DNA of 64,000 nt from Abditibacterium sp. (lineage in GTDB: Bacteria > Armatimonadota > Abditibacteriia > Abditibacteriales > Abditibacteriaceae), in the NCBI GenBank assembly GCA_030448265.1, contig JAUJNG010000005.1, positions 62,001-126,000 of the forward strand, read 5' to 3'. The position numbers were made by a program, and so were the translations under genes. The notes below the pieces were generated by a model. That model ran no database searches. It saw nothing but the letters and a program-made list of their open reading frames with translations, and was not told the DNA's origin. Of the stretch, positions 10,001 to 16,893 are shown one piece after another. How positions within the stretch are numbered: the first letter of the stretch is position 1; the number at the start of each line of letters is the position of its first letter.

Positions 10001-10439
10001 TCGCCGGCCCGCTTTCGCCGTCGCCGCGCACGATTTGCAGCGCGTCGTTCAAAAACTGCGACGGCGCGCGCACGATCAGCAGGGTTTCGCCGCTCATCAC
10101 CGCCGCGCGATAGCGTTCGATGTCGCGGTCGGGCAGGTCGTTTTCCAGGGCCGCGCCCAGAAAATAGGCGCCCGCCGCGCCCACGCCGATGCTCGTGCCC
10201 GCCACGAACGGCCTGACGCGGCGCGGCGCGGGCAGGGCATGGCCGAGCGCGAACCCCGCCGCCGCGCCCGCAAGTCCCGCCCACAGCGCGCGCGAGGCGG
10301 GACGAGAAACCGTCACTTTGCCGTCGATTTTCTTCAGCGCAGCGATCTGGCGGTAACCGGCGCGTTGCAGGTTGGAAAAAGCGATTTTAGCAGCGTCGGC
10401 ATCGCCGAAAAAAGCGAGAATAAGTCCAGAGGAAGTCAT
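1035..10439 (-). CDS. Giant cyclic beta-1,2-glucan synthase-like protein (GT84 + GH94 domains)
   Basis: About 3134 aa, membrane-bound. It resembles NdvB/ChvB, which polymerise UDP-glucose into beta-1,2-glucan and cyclise it, often for osmoadaptation or secretion. An N-terminal Gly/Ala-rich membrane hairpin is followed by the GT84 region with transmembrane segments and the metal/nucleotide motif LDADTQLP near residue 785. Next comes a glycoamylase-like domain (NWLPPDNYQ, then MVHHQGMALLAMQN). The C-terminal half is a GH94 phosphorylase-type domain with WGFRDQLQDSLAL, HPPGDAGVRTLITDDLLFLP and the catalytic-Asp motif GGGDWNDGLN near residue 2785. The ORF stays open to 10766, but family-like sequence begins at MTSSGLILAFFGDAD, so ATG 10439 is chosen; no strong ribosome-binding site is visible. 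A TCCTCCC tandem repeat lies in frame at 7971-8002. The gene stands alone, with no glucan exporter (NdvA) nearby. Confidence 0.85.
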   Translation of the reverse strand: MTSSGLILAFFGDADAAKIAFSNLQRAGYRQIAALKKIDGKVTVSRPASRALWAGLAGAAAGFALGHALPAPRRVRPFVAGTSIGVGAAGAYFLGAALENDLPDRDIERYRAAVMSGETLLIVRAPSQFLNDALQIVRGDGESGPATFVERAATLPTDISKAPLRGDVLSLDALRELGAELGAKQTQIQKGGGTFLLARLRQNQKIITRVVRSLGEASRLDQPVSLSAEWLLDNNYIIQGQIADVRRNLSPQFYKQLPVLKDGKYAQIARAYLMASELVSATDSRLDRDNLMEFVHAYQGAGAILSTGELWALPLMIRLALVENLRRLTAQADRRQRERERADFWANRLLTAAFREPDAILPLLAGLSKEQKQIAPHFADRLVSHLFDEEAALGPVRAWLERKMKSPLAEVTSREQRRQAADSISVGNLITSLRFLSALDWRECFEELSQVDQILSQDPAGVYRSMDFATRDRYRQQVERLARGSKTDELEVAQRAVKLAADDNLSRVRNAAPEHGEREHEALIYRPSGHVGYYLTDEGRANFATALGYRRTAFSRFRRWVRQNPNQWYFPALAVGTVAAQWAIGRFARAIGGVLPFPLRLLALLPASEVSAQVLNYCVTRLIPPRPLAKMEFKDGVPESWKTVVAIPMLLGSVADATDNAHQLQLHFLANPDPNLRFALLADYVDAPAMQMPEDAERLDTARAAIDALNVRHGQINGADRFYLFIRDRKWSETESRWMGWERKRGKLEEFNRFLRHWHFGAGDELHPVAGIPDGLRDVRFVLTLDADTQLPFGEAIRLIETLAHPLNRPVIQEGGGRREEGGKFRFSPLVSRGYSIIQPRVDTMLPSAMATRFSRLFAGAQGSDPYTHVISDVYQDAFGEGSYHGKGIYDLEAFESVLGNRFPEATLLSHDLIEGAHVRVGVASDIVLLDKFPPNYRAAAKRDHRWIRGDWQILDWLFTLVPTPQGKAINPLSRLNKWKIADNLRRSLLAPASVAMLVGGWFLGPTSAIAASAGVAGLLLWPTAINIFTRLTTHPESLLRGRHEIGQGLVRAGVETSLLLHRAGLCLDAIIRVLYRKYVSHKLLLEWQTASSTYNDPKTQESGFLLRLAAGSALAGVVAAFLVPLGGAQIVAATPYLLAWAAAPLVVKWLSGGRETGFVAPIEAKDEGYLRGVARETWRYFDDFVGPQTNWLPPDNYQESLNVEIAQRTSPTNMGLSLLASVAAHDFGWLTLDEVASRCLQTLQTFEEMEKHEGHLLNWYNSLTLEPLRPRYVSTVDSGNLLGSLWTLTRSIKEISRAPLFSRAPLQGLGDTLGVLERALGDDKKGFEAEIAAVRRALDGPSERPIDIVSTLRALETPVTQLSHALSSRPVTRKTSARANADLNSAATDPRFAISSPAYWAAQLETQLDLWGQSVNRYARWMELLAQPADEWLLSLGDNAPELRRRALEMAPSLTQLGSGDIAPLHELLERRHRPELSPEVRDWAQRVADEFGHSRWLAGEMLAQCEGVNDRSRGLADGMKMRFLFDEERRLFSIGYSVEERRLDASFYDLLASECRLASFCAVARGDVPSNHWLALGRRFGETPAGPALMSWSGTMFEYLMPLLYQKAFENSLLERAVKVAVGAQIAYGKRRGVPWGISEAAFSALDANRTYQYKAFGVPGLGLKRGLEDDLVIAPYATMMALMVERDAALDNLRRLETLGMRGDYGFYESIDFTRERLEEDSLVAAPAGAVVSAGGRSSSQKGAIVRCFMVHHQGMALLAMQNVLLDFAVQRRFHSDVFVEAAQPLLFEKIPEAPPVLEDQSAENDRPLRVEAAGAPVERSQAVDTPAPRAHLMGSERYGVMLTAAGGGYSRWREFEITRWRSDTTRDNWGQFLYLRDLETGVAWSATHQPLKRAARRAGVSFRAEKVEFDRRDAEIETRLEVCVSPEDDVEVRRVTLINHSNRARKIELTSFAELSLAPHVADRAHPAFNKLFIQTAIVPERDALLAWRRLRKPSETPVWAVHLMASPHPADEVQFETDRARFLGRARGADTPIALEGDLSGTAGAVLDPIFSLRRRVTLHPGQRLQMAFVTGAGESEEQVQHLIEKYGDFSSCERAFDLAWTHSQLELHHLRVQAEEAQSFQQLAGYLLYPHQSLRAPAKRLRENFKGQSGLWAYGISGDLPILLVAIDNARDLPAVRQAIMAHTFWRVHGFKCDLVIVNEQAGGYAQDLTETLRKLVEGSTPYTGVEKPGGVFLRSADTMPPEDMTLLLSVARVVLVAARGTLAQQLGLINDDVEQAPRFAAAAKEGVEVALPLPFMELPYFNGLGGFTGDGREYAIYLGPKDRTPAPWINVFAHPHFGAITSESGQGFAWYGNSQSNRIIPWNNDPVSDTPTEAIYIRDEETGAFWTPTALPIRESEAYRARHGQGYSTFEHNSHGIEQELTMFVPMDGRNRPVRVQRLRLKNRTGRRRRLTVTYYGELVMGTTREEHQMHIVSSWDTDSSTLLARNAYNPDFGSRVAFASASPRPTMHSADRTGFLGRNGRAVNPLAMRRKTIIEHTGAGLDPCLVLQIPLELGAGEERTVSFLLGEAGDVDEVRSIVASFRESGSADRALSQTKDWWNGVLETLQVDVPDQSVNFLLNRWLPYQVLGCRIWARSALYQSGGAWGFRDQLQDSLALTTLYPQVAREQILRSAAHQFEEGDVQHWWHPPGDAGVRTLITDDLLFLPYAVAQYLKVTGDDSILGEEVPFLRAEPLKDGEHEKYFQPEISPEKGTIFEHCRRAIERGCTFGPNGLPLIGGGDWNDGLNRVGIEGKGESVWLAWFCVEVLNTFAEVCTKQGERELAKTYRARAKKYVANIDKNAWDGEYYRRGYFDDGTPLGSSRSDEAKIDSLPQSWSVIAGGGDKARSEQAMQSLETHLIKKEEEMVLLFTPAFDKTTKDPGYIKGYLPGVRENGGQYTHAACWVAYAYARGGQGGKAVEVLRLLNPVEHARTPEDTARYKVEPYVVAADVYNLEGQIGRGGWTWYTGSCGWMYRVWVEEVLGFKKRGEKLLIDPAIPSDWPRFAMRYRHGNTWYDIEVLNPDGFERGVASVELDGKAVRTVEIPLKDDGMGHRIVVTMGEKPSKASGNGVAALPEAESVPADGAENK
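7971..8002. repeat. TCCTCCC tandem repeat inside the glucan synthase gene
   Basis: About four and a half copies of the heptamer TCCTCCC, read in the gene as a Gly/Arg/Glu-rich stretch (EGGGRREEGG). In relatives this loop before the GYxIxQPRV motif is normally short and lacks such a run, so this looks like an in-frame simple-sequence insertion. A tract of this kind could slip and change frame. Confidence 0.7.
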
Positions 10440-11113
10440 ATAGAGGGCGTAAACGGGCAGAACGGCGCGTGCCGTTACAACTATCAGCAGGGCGGGAAGA
10501 GTGCCACGCGCGTGCGCCTTAGTGTAGCAAGGCCACATTTCAGTTTTGTAAACGGCCAGGGTCGCGCCGAGCCGGACAAAACTGGCGCCCTGCGTTCTGG
10601 TTGCGTTTGCGCTTTCTTCTTGTTTCTGGATGGCGGCGCGGCCGCGCCCGTCGCTGTAGCTGCGCCGCTGCGCGCCATTTCCATGATGCGCTTTTTTGTT
10701 CGCCGCGAAAGAGTCTGGCGCGCGACCAGTCAGGTTACGTCGATGCCAAAGCGGAGAGGTCGGCAATCGCTAATCGGTAGCACCAGAGCGCGCGTGCCGG
10801 CGTTGCGGAGTAGCGTCTGCCAGGCACGATACACGCGGTCGTAGTTCATCCCGCTCTCGATGAACTCCAGGCGCTCGGAAATCTCGACAAGCGTCCAGGG
10901 GCAGTCCGCATCGGGAAACAGATCGTGGCAGGCAGAAATGACGGGCACGGCGGGAAAATCTCACAAAAGAAGGCGCACCGTTTGTGCCCGAAACGGCGTG
11001 TCATTACTCTCTATTTTACAACGGCTTGACCGGAATTATGTTGGGTGGATAACTCGACATCAAGTCTTGCAATTCTCCTCGCTTTCATATTTACTCAACA
11101 TTGTGGAGGAAAC
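10440..11113. other. 674-bp gap between the glucan synthase and padR
   Basis: Upstream region of two divergent genes. Next to the glucan synthase start there is a small stem (AACGGC at 10461-10466 pairing with GCCGTT at 10471-10476). The middle holds one weak minus-strand reading frame, listed separately. The last 150 bases before padR are AT-richer and likely hold its promoter, but I could not assign -35/-10 boxes with confidence. Confidence 0.4.
10730..10948 (-). CDS. Weak small ORF, unknown protein
   Basis: Possible 72-aa protein starting with GTG (MPVISACHDLFPDADCPW...). Its composition is protein-like, with mixed hydrophobic and acidic residues and no long low-complexity run. I recognise no domain, there is no good ribosome-binding site, and it is not a homologue of either neighbour. 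It lies in an otherwise empty gap between two divergent genes. It may be a remnant or simply a chance frame in GC-rich DNA. Confidence 0.28.
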   Translation of the reverse strand: MPVISACHDLFPDADCPWTLVEISERLEFIESGMNYDRVYRAWQTLLRNAGTRALVLPISDCRPLRFGIDVT

Positions 11114-11443
11114 ATGAAAGGCGAAAACAACATCGGAGAGCTTGAAGAGTTGATTCTGTTAGCCGTGCAACACCTGGGCGACGATGCCTACGGCGTTCCT
11201 ATCGGCGATGCTGTGGAAGCAGCAGGTCGAAACATCGCAGTGGGCACGCTTTATATCACGATTGACAGGCTGGAGAAGAAGGGATTGCTCGAAGGACGCC
11301 AGAGCGAAGCCACGCCAGAACGCGGTGGAAAATCGCGGCGCTACTTCCGACTCACTGGCAACGGTTCATCGGCGCTCGATGCGGCGGAATCACGCCGCGC
11401 TCGGCTGAGAGGTCTTCGCTCTTTGGCTGGAGGTGCAGCATGA
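11114..11443 (+). CDS. PadR-family transcriptional regulator
   Basis: A 109-aa winged-helix repressor. The PadR core is clear: LEELILLAVQHLGDDAYGVP, then VGTLYITIDRLEKKGLLEGR, then ERGGKSRRYFRLTGNG, the wing. Family members usually sense a ligand and repress a neighbouring membrane or efflux gene. The ATG at 11114 is set by GGAGGA at 11104-11109; the longer ORF start at 11045 lacks such a site. The stop overlaps the ATG of the next gene (11440), so the two are co-transcribed and probably co-translated. Base composition from here to 12.1 kb is less GC-rich than the rest of the window, compatible with transfer. Confidence 0.88.
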   Translation: MKGENNIGELEELILLAVQHLGDDAYGVPIGDAVEAAGRNIAVGTLYITIDRLEKKGLLEGRQSEATPERGGKSRRYFRLTGNGSSALDAAESRRARLRGLRSLAGGAA

Positions 11444-12036
11444 ACAAAGGTCTCGACAATGTGGGCAAACGGCTCGGTGAAATCTTCATCTACCCAGAAG
11501 CAGGAAATCCTTATAGCCAGAAGAAACACAGGCGATTTCTTCGCGAATTCGCTGCACATCCGGAAGCAGAGACGCTGCGAGTGCGCTATCGCGTTATCAC
11601 GTCAATTCTTATTTTTGGGCCAATGATTTCTGCGATTCCGCTAACACGGCATCTTTCGCCAGAACTTTCTGCAAATTGGTTCAGTTGGATCATGATTTTT
11701 TGCATGCTGACTGCTGCGTTGGCTCCCAATCTCGACCATTCATTTGTTCGAGAGGTAATGAAAAGACGCGCAAGATTAGAAGCGCGCAGCCGCCCGTGTT
11801 TTGCTGAAAAGTTGCTCTGGTTTTTCTTACCATCCGAAACAGCAGATGAGGCCATCGAGCATCTAAACGCCAAATTTGAGGACAGGAAGGCCCGTTACGG
11901 AACAGGCTACGCCCGCCGTTGGTATTGTTGGAATGTCATACGCGCTTTAGCTCCTAATTTTGATACGTTCATGGACCGTGCCCTAAAGTGGGGAATTTTA
12001 GTGTGGATACGAGAACTGATTCTTAAGAATTGGTGA
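11440..12036 (+). CDS. Membrane protein paired with PadR, permease-prefix-like
   Basis: 198 aa. It has a charged N-terminal half, two adjacent hydrophobic segments (about residues 50-66, ITSILIFGPMISAIPL, and 80-93, WFSWIMIFCMLTAAL) and a C-terminal part reading KLLWFFLPSETADEAIEHLN, then RRWYCWNVIRAL. That last section resembles the small prefix domain found ahead of MacB/FtsX-type permeases in PadR-controlled operons, where a PadR gene overlaps the permease gene exactly as here. No permease domain follows, so this could be a stand-alone form or a truncated one. Function is unknown; control by the upstream PadR is an inference from the 4-nt overlap. Confidence 0.7.
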   Translation: MNKGLDNVGKRLGEIFIYPEAGNPYSQKKHRRFLREFAAHPEAETLRVRYRVITSILIFGPMISAIPLTRHLSPELSANWFSWIMIFCMLTAALAPNLDHSFVREVMKRRARLEARSRPCFAEKLLWFFLPSETADEAIEHLNAKFEDRKARYGTGYARRWYCWNVIRALAPNFDTFMDRALKWGILVWIRELILKNW

Positions 12037-12145
12037 ATGTTATTCCCGCGACAACACTGGAATATTAAGAGCGGATCGAACGTGGAATTGGTAAGGAAAA
12101 TAACCATTATCATGACCAGAAAAAGGCAGAAGGAAAGGTATGAGA

Positions 12146-12180
12146 AAAGCCCGCGTCATTTGACGCGGGCTTTGTCTTTT
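12146..12180. terminator. Bidirectional terminator between convergent genes
   Basis: Perfect 13-bp stem, AAAGCCCGCGTCA at 12146-12158 pairing with TGACGCGGGCTTT at 12161-12173, with a two-base loop and a T-rich tail on the plus strand. It sits between the plus-strand membrane gene and the end of gltB on the minus strand. Confidence 0.85.
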
Positions 12181-12183
12181 TGA

Positions 12184-15100
12184 CTATTTTGAGTCTTCTG
12201 CTACCGGAGCAACTGTTTCCTCCACCTGGGCGATGGGCAGTCCCACCGGCTCCTGGCCCACGAAATCTTCGGCTTTGACCGTTGCGTCGCCTGGCCTCGC
12301 GCCGTTGCCATTGGGCGTTTTGGGCACGCGCGGCGCGCGGCGCTCCGTCGTGGGCGGCGCCGCTTTTTCGGGGTGCGGCACGACTTTCCAGAAGAGCGGC
12401 AGCATCGCCTTCCAACCGGCGAAGATCTCTTTCGCCTGGGGCGAGCCGGTTTCCGCCGCGTGACGCTCGATGAGGCTTTGCAGAAAGAGGGCGTCGTCCT
12501 CGCTGGTGACGCGCTCGATGCCGATCATGTCGGGGTTGAATCGCTTCTCGAAGGTGCTTTTTTCGTCGAGAACGTAAGCGATGCCGCCACTCATGCCCGC
12601 GCCGAAGTTGCGACCCGTTTCGCCCAGAACGACAACCGTGCCGCCCGTCATGTATTCGCAGCCGTGATCGCCGATGCCCTCGACCACCGCCGTGCCGCCC
12701 GAATTTCGCACCGCGAAACGCTCGCCGCCCTGCCCTGCCGCGAAGAGGTAGCCGCCGGTCGCGCCATACATCACCGTGTTGCCCACCACGACGTTTTCGC
12801 TCCACACAAAATTGCAGTTGTCGCCAGGGCGAACCACGATTTTGCCGCCGTGCATCGATTTTCCAACGTAATCCAGGCCCTCGCCGGTGAGATAGAGGTT
12901 GAGGCCGTCGATGCAAAACGCGCCAAAACTCTGGCCCGCCGTGCCCGCGAACTGAAGCGTAATCGAGCCGCGCGGCAGGCCGCCGTCGCCGAAATTGTAG
13001 GCGATTTCGCCCGCGATGCGACCGCCCACGGTGCGGTTGGTGTTGCGAATCGGATACTGCAGCGTCAAATCGGAGCCGTGCGAAATCGCGTCGCGCGCGT
13101 CCTGCAAAATGGTGTCGTCGAGCGGCCAGTCTTCGGGCCGGTCGTTTTTGCCCACCACCGAAAAACGCGGCGAAGTATCCTTTTCTTCAAATTGGTAAAA
13201 GAGCGGCGACACGTCCACATCGTCGGTTTTGGGTAGATTTAAATCGTCGCGCCGCGCCAGCAAGTCGCTTCTGCCGATGATGTCTTCCAGCTTGCGCGCG
13301 CCCATCGCGGCGAGGTGTTCGCGCACTTCGTTGGCCACGAAATGGAAGAAATTGACGACGTGCTCGGGCGTGCCAGGATATTTGGCGCGCAAAAGTTCGT
13401 CCTGCGTCGCCACGCCGACCGGACAGGTGTTGAGATGGCACTGGCGCGCCATGACGCAACCCACCGCCATCAAAGCCGCCGTGCCAAACCCGTATTCCTC
13501 GGCGCCCAAAAGCGCCGCGAAAATGATGTCGCGGCCCGTTTTGTAACCGCCATCGGAGTGCAGTCGAACCCGACCGCGCAAACCGTTTTGAATCAAAACC
13601 TGCTGCGTTTCGGCGAGACCCAACTCCCAGCTCACGCCGGTATTTTTGATGCTTCCCACCGGCGATGCGCCGGTGCCGCCGTCGTGTCCGGCGATGACGA
13701 TGGTATCGGCGTAGGCTTTGGCCACGCCCGCCGCGACCGTGCCCACGCCCGCCTGCGAGACCAATTTGACCGAAACGCGGGCGCGCGGATTGACCATTTT
13801 GAGGTCGTAAATCAGTTGCGCGAGGTCTTCAATCGAATAAATATCGTGATGCGGCGGCGGCGAAATCAGCGTCACGCCAGGAACCGAATGCCGGACGTGG
13901 GCGATTTCAAGGCTGACTTTAAAGCCAGGCAGCTGCCCGCCCTCGCCAGGCTTGGCGCCCTGCGCCATTTTGATTTGCAGTTCCTTGGCACTCGCCAGAT
14001 ATTCCGGCGTGACGCCGAACCGCGCCGACGCAATTTGCTTGATGGCGGAGTTGCGCCAGTCGCCGTTGGGGTCGCGGTGAAAGCGCGCGGGGTCTTCGCC
14101 GCCTTCGCCCGAGTTGCTCTTGCCGCCGATGCGGTTCATCGCAATGGCGAGAGTTTCGTGCGCTTCGCTGGAAAGGCTGCCGTGCGACATCGCGGCGCTG
14201 CAAAAGCGCTTAAAAAGCGCCTCGACCGGCTCGACTTCTTCAATCGGGATGGGCGCGCCGAGCGGTTTGTAGTCGAGCAGATCGCGCAACACGATGGGTT
14301 TTTCGCGCTCGTCGATGGTTTGCGAGTAGATTTTGAACTGATTTTCGTAGTCGCCCTCGCGCACCGCTTTGTGAAACGGCTTGAACCAACTCGGCGTGAA
14401 GGCGTGCAATTCGCCGCCGTTGCGGTAGCGCAAAAAGGCGAAGTTTTCCAGCTTGTTGGCGGGCGCCTCGCGCGGATAGGCGGTTTCGTGAAGCCGCAAT
14501 ACGTCGCGCGCGATTTCGGTAAAACCAACCCCGCGAATGCGCGACGGCGTGCCAGCGAAACACTCCCCAACGAGTTCGGGATTGACGCCCAATGCCTCGA
14601 AAATCTGCGCGCCGTGATAGCTCGCCACCGCCGAGATGCCCATCTTCGACATCACTTTCAAAAGTCCGCTTTCGACGGCTTTTTTGAAGTTGGCGACCGC
14701 TTTTTCGACGGCTTCGGGATCGCTTTGCGCCTGCGCGGTTTCGAGCGCGAGATAGGGATTGACCGCCGCCGCGCCGTAGCCAATCAAGCACGCAAAATGA
14801 TGCGAATCGCGCGGCTCGCCGCTTTCGGCGATGATGGAACAGCGCGTGCGAAGTCCCTCGCGGATGAGATGATGATGCACGGCGCCAACCGCCAGAAGCG
14901 CGGGAATGGGCGCGGTGTCGGCGCTTACGCCTCGATCCGAGATGATGAGAATCGCCGCGCCCTCGCGCACCGCTTGCGCGGCGTCGCGTTGAAGTTTGTG
15001 GACGGCCCTTTCGAGGCCGTTTTCGCCCTGCGAAACCGCAAAAGTCGAAACAACCGTGGCGCTTTTGAAATTGGCGCCCCAGTTGGTTTCGCCCTGTCGA

Positions 15101-16893
15101 ATCGCGGCGAGCTGCTCGTTGAGCAGAAGCGGCGTGGGGAATTCGATGCGGCGGCAGCTTTCGGGCGTGTTTTCTTCCCACAAATTGGCGAGCGGCCCGA
15201 CAAACGAATGCAGCGACATCACCAGTTTCTCGCGGAGCGGGTCAATCGGCGGGTTGGTGACCTGCGCGAAGCGCTGGCGAAAATAGGTGTAGAGCAGGCG
15301 CGGCTTTTCGCTGAGAACCGCGAGCGGCGTGTCGTCGCCCATGCTTCCCGTCGGCTCCTGGCCCGACTTCACCATCGGCGAGATGGTGTCGTCCACGTCT
15401 TCGGTCGTGAAACCGAAGGCTTTTTGCTGGGCCAACAACGCTTCGCCAAAGGCGGGCGCGATGCCGGTCGTGACGATGTTTTCCGCTTTTCCGGTGATTT
15501 TCGCGCCGTCGATGAGATGCTGCGAGACCCAGTCGCGATAGGGCACTTCCTGAGCATAGCGCGCTTTGACTTCCGCGTTGTGCATCAGCTGGCCGTTTCT
15601 TAAATCTAAAGCCAGAATTTGGCCAGGGCCGAGGCGCCCTTTTTCCACTAATTTCGCGCCGTCGATGTCGATGGTGCCGACTTCGCTGCCCACTAGAAGC
15701 ACGTTGTCGTCGGAAATTTGATAGCGAAAAGGCCGCAGACCGTTGCGGTCGAGGCAGGCGCCGATCATGTCGCCGTCGGTGAAAGAAAGGGCGGCGGGGC
15801 CGTCCCACGGTTCCTGAATCGAGGCGTGATATTCGTAGAACGCGCGCAGTTCGTCGGGCATATCGGAGACCGCGTGATAGGCATCGGGCACCATCATCAT
15901 CGCGGTGTGGAGGATGTCGCGGCCCGACTGCACCACGCTTTCAAAGGCGTTGTCGAGGCCCGCCGAATCGCTGCCGCCAGGCTGAATGATGGGACGCAGT
16001 TCGGCCAGAGATTCCTTGCTGCCCCAGATGCGGCCATTTTGCGCGTTTTCGCGCGCGCGAATCCAGTTGTTGTTGCCCTGCGCGGTGTTGATTTCGCCGT
16101 TGTGGGCCAGAAAACGAAACGGCTGCGCCAAAAACCAGGTCGGAAACGTGTTGGTCGAGTAGCGCTGGTGATAGAGCGCAATCGCCGATTCGAAGTCGCT
16201 GTTTTGCAAATCTTCGTAAAAGCGCGGCAGTTGCGTCGCCAGAATCAGACCTTTGTAGACGATGGTTTTGCTCGAAAACGAGGGAATGTAAAAGCCTTCG
16301 ACCTGGGCCGCCGCGACGCGCAATTCCATCCGCTTGCGAAGCACGTAGCAGATCCGCTCGAACGCCTCGTCACTCAGACCTTCGGGGCGCATGAGGAGCA
16401 TCTGGCGAATTTCGGGGCAGGTGCGGCGCGCGATTTCGCCCAGCGCGGGGAAATCGACCGGCACGCGGCGCCAGCCCAGAAAAATGAGGTCGGACTCCTC
16501 GATCACGGTTTCGCAAATCTGATAGGCCGCGTGGCGCGCTTCGCCCTCGCGCGGGCAGAAAATCATCGCGACCGCCAAATCTTGGTCGCGCTTGAGCAGC
16601 TTGCCCTGGCCTTTGCCCAGACTGGCGCGCAGCAGTTTGTGGGGGATCTGGGTGAGCAGTCCGGCGCCGTCGCCGGTTTTGGAGTCGGCGGCGACCGCGC
16701 CGCGATGGGTGAGGCAGCCGACGGCTTCGAGGCCCTTGGCCACGATGCGATGCGACTTTTCGCCCTGCAAATCGGCCACGAAACCGATGCCGCACGACGA
16801 GGTTTCCTGTTCGGGACGCCACAAACCGTTGGGACGGGGCGCGGGAAGGCCGTAGGACAGGCCGAGAGAATGGGAATTGCGGTTCACGGACAT
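12184..16893 (-). CDS. gltB: Glutamate synthase large subunit
   Basis: 1569 aa. It transfers the amide of glutamine to 2-oxoglutarate to give two glutamates, in the cytoplasm. N-terminal class-II amidotransferase domain with nucleophile Cys34 (SSCGIGFVADLQ), which implies removal of a 33-residue propeptide. The central domain is followed by the FMN/synthase domain with the 3Fe-4S ligands C-x5-C-x4-C (CVMARQCHLNTC) and GHDGGTGASPVGS. The C-terminal GXGXG beta-helix includes FNFGDGG-like and MHGGKIVV motifs. Length is slightly above the usual 1500-1530 because of a Pro/Ala-rich tail of about 60 residues. No small subunit (gltD) adjoins it, so electrons may come from ferredoxin or from a gltD elsewhere. 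Confidence 0.95.
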   Translation of the reverse strand: MSVNRNSHSLGLSYGLPAPRPNGLWRPEQETSSCGIGFVADLQGEKSHRIVAKGLEAVGCLTHRGAVAADSKTGDGAGLLTQIPHKLLRASLGKGQGKLLKRDQDLAVAMIFCPREGEARHAAYQICETVIEESDLIFLGWRRVPVDFPALGEIARRTCPEIRQMLLMRPEGLSDEAFERICYVLRKRMELRVAAAQVEGFYIPSFSSKTIVYKGLILATQLPRFYEDLQNSDFESAIALYHQRYSTNTFPTWFLAQPFRFLAHNGEINTAQGNNNWIRARENAQNGRIWGSKESLAELRPIIQPGGSDSAGLDNAFESVVQSGRDILHTAMMMVPDAYHAVSDMPDELRAFYEYHASIQEPWDGPAALSFTDGDMIGACLDRNGLRPFRYQISDDNVLLVGSEVGTIDIDGAKLVEKGRLGPGQILALDLRNGQLMHNAEVKARYAQEVPYRDWVSQHLIDGAKITGKAENIVTTGIAPAFGEALLAQQKAFGFTTEDVDDTISPMVKSGQEPTGSMGDDTPLAVLSEKPRLLYTYFRQRFAQVTNPPIDPLREKLVMSLHSFVGPLANLWEENTPESCRRIEFPTPLLLNEQLAAIRQGETNWGANFKSATVVSTFAVSQGENGLERAVHKLQRDAAQAVREGAAILIISDRGVSADTAPIPALLAVGAVHHHLIREGLRTRCSIIAESGEPRDSHHFACLIGYGAAAVNPYLALETAQAQSDPEAVEKAVANFKKAVESGLLKVMSKMGISAVASYHGAQIFEALGVNPELVGECFAGTPSRIRGVGFTEIARDVLRLHETAYPREAPANKLENFAFLRYRNGGELHAFTPSWFKPFHKAVREGDYENQFKIYSQTIDEREKPIVLRDLLDYKPLGAPIPIEEVEPVEALFKRFCSAAMSHGSLSSEAHETLAIAMNRIGGKSNSGEGGEDPARFHRDPNGDWRNSAIKQIASARFGVTPEYLASAKELQIKMAQGAKPGEGGQLPGFKVSLEIAHVRHSVPGVTLISPPPHHDIYSIEDLAQLIYDLKMVNPRARVSVKLVSQAGVGTVAAGVAKAYADTIVIAGHDGGTGASPVGSIKNTGVSWELGLAETQQVLIQNGLRGRVRLHSDGGYKTGRDIIFAALLGAEEYGFGTAALMAVGCVMARQCHLNTCPVGVATQDELLRAKYPGTPEHVVNFFHFVANEVREHLAAMGARKLEDIIGRSDLLARRDDLNLPKTDDVDVSPLFYQFEEKDTSPRFSVVGKNDRPEDWPLDDTILQDARDAISHGSDLTLQYPIRNTNRTVGGRIAGEIAYNFGDGGLPRGSITLQFAGTAGQSFGAFCIDGLNLYLTGEGLDYVGKSMHGGKIVVRPGDNCNFVWSENVVVGNTVMYGATGGYLFAAGQGGERFAVRNSGGTAVVEGIGDHGCEYMTGGTVVVLGETGRNFGAGMSGGIAYVLDEKSTFEKRFNPDMIGIERVTSEDDALFLQSLIERHAAETGSPQAKEIFAGWKAMLPLFWKVVPHPEKAAPPTTERRAPRVPKTPNGNGARPGDATVKAEDFVGQEPVGLPIAQVEETVAPVAEDSK

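Noticed and set aside
10440..10766. Longer N-terminus for the glucan synthase (start at 10766)
   Set aside because: The added 109 residues are basic, low in conserved pattern and overlap the weak ORF at 10730-10948; family-like sequence starts at 10439.
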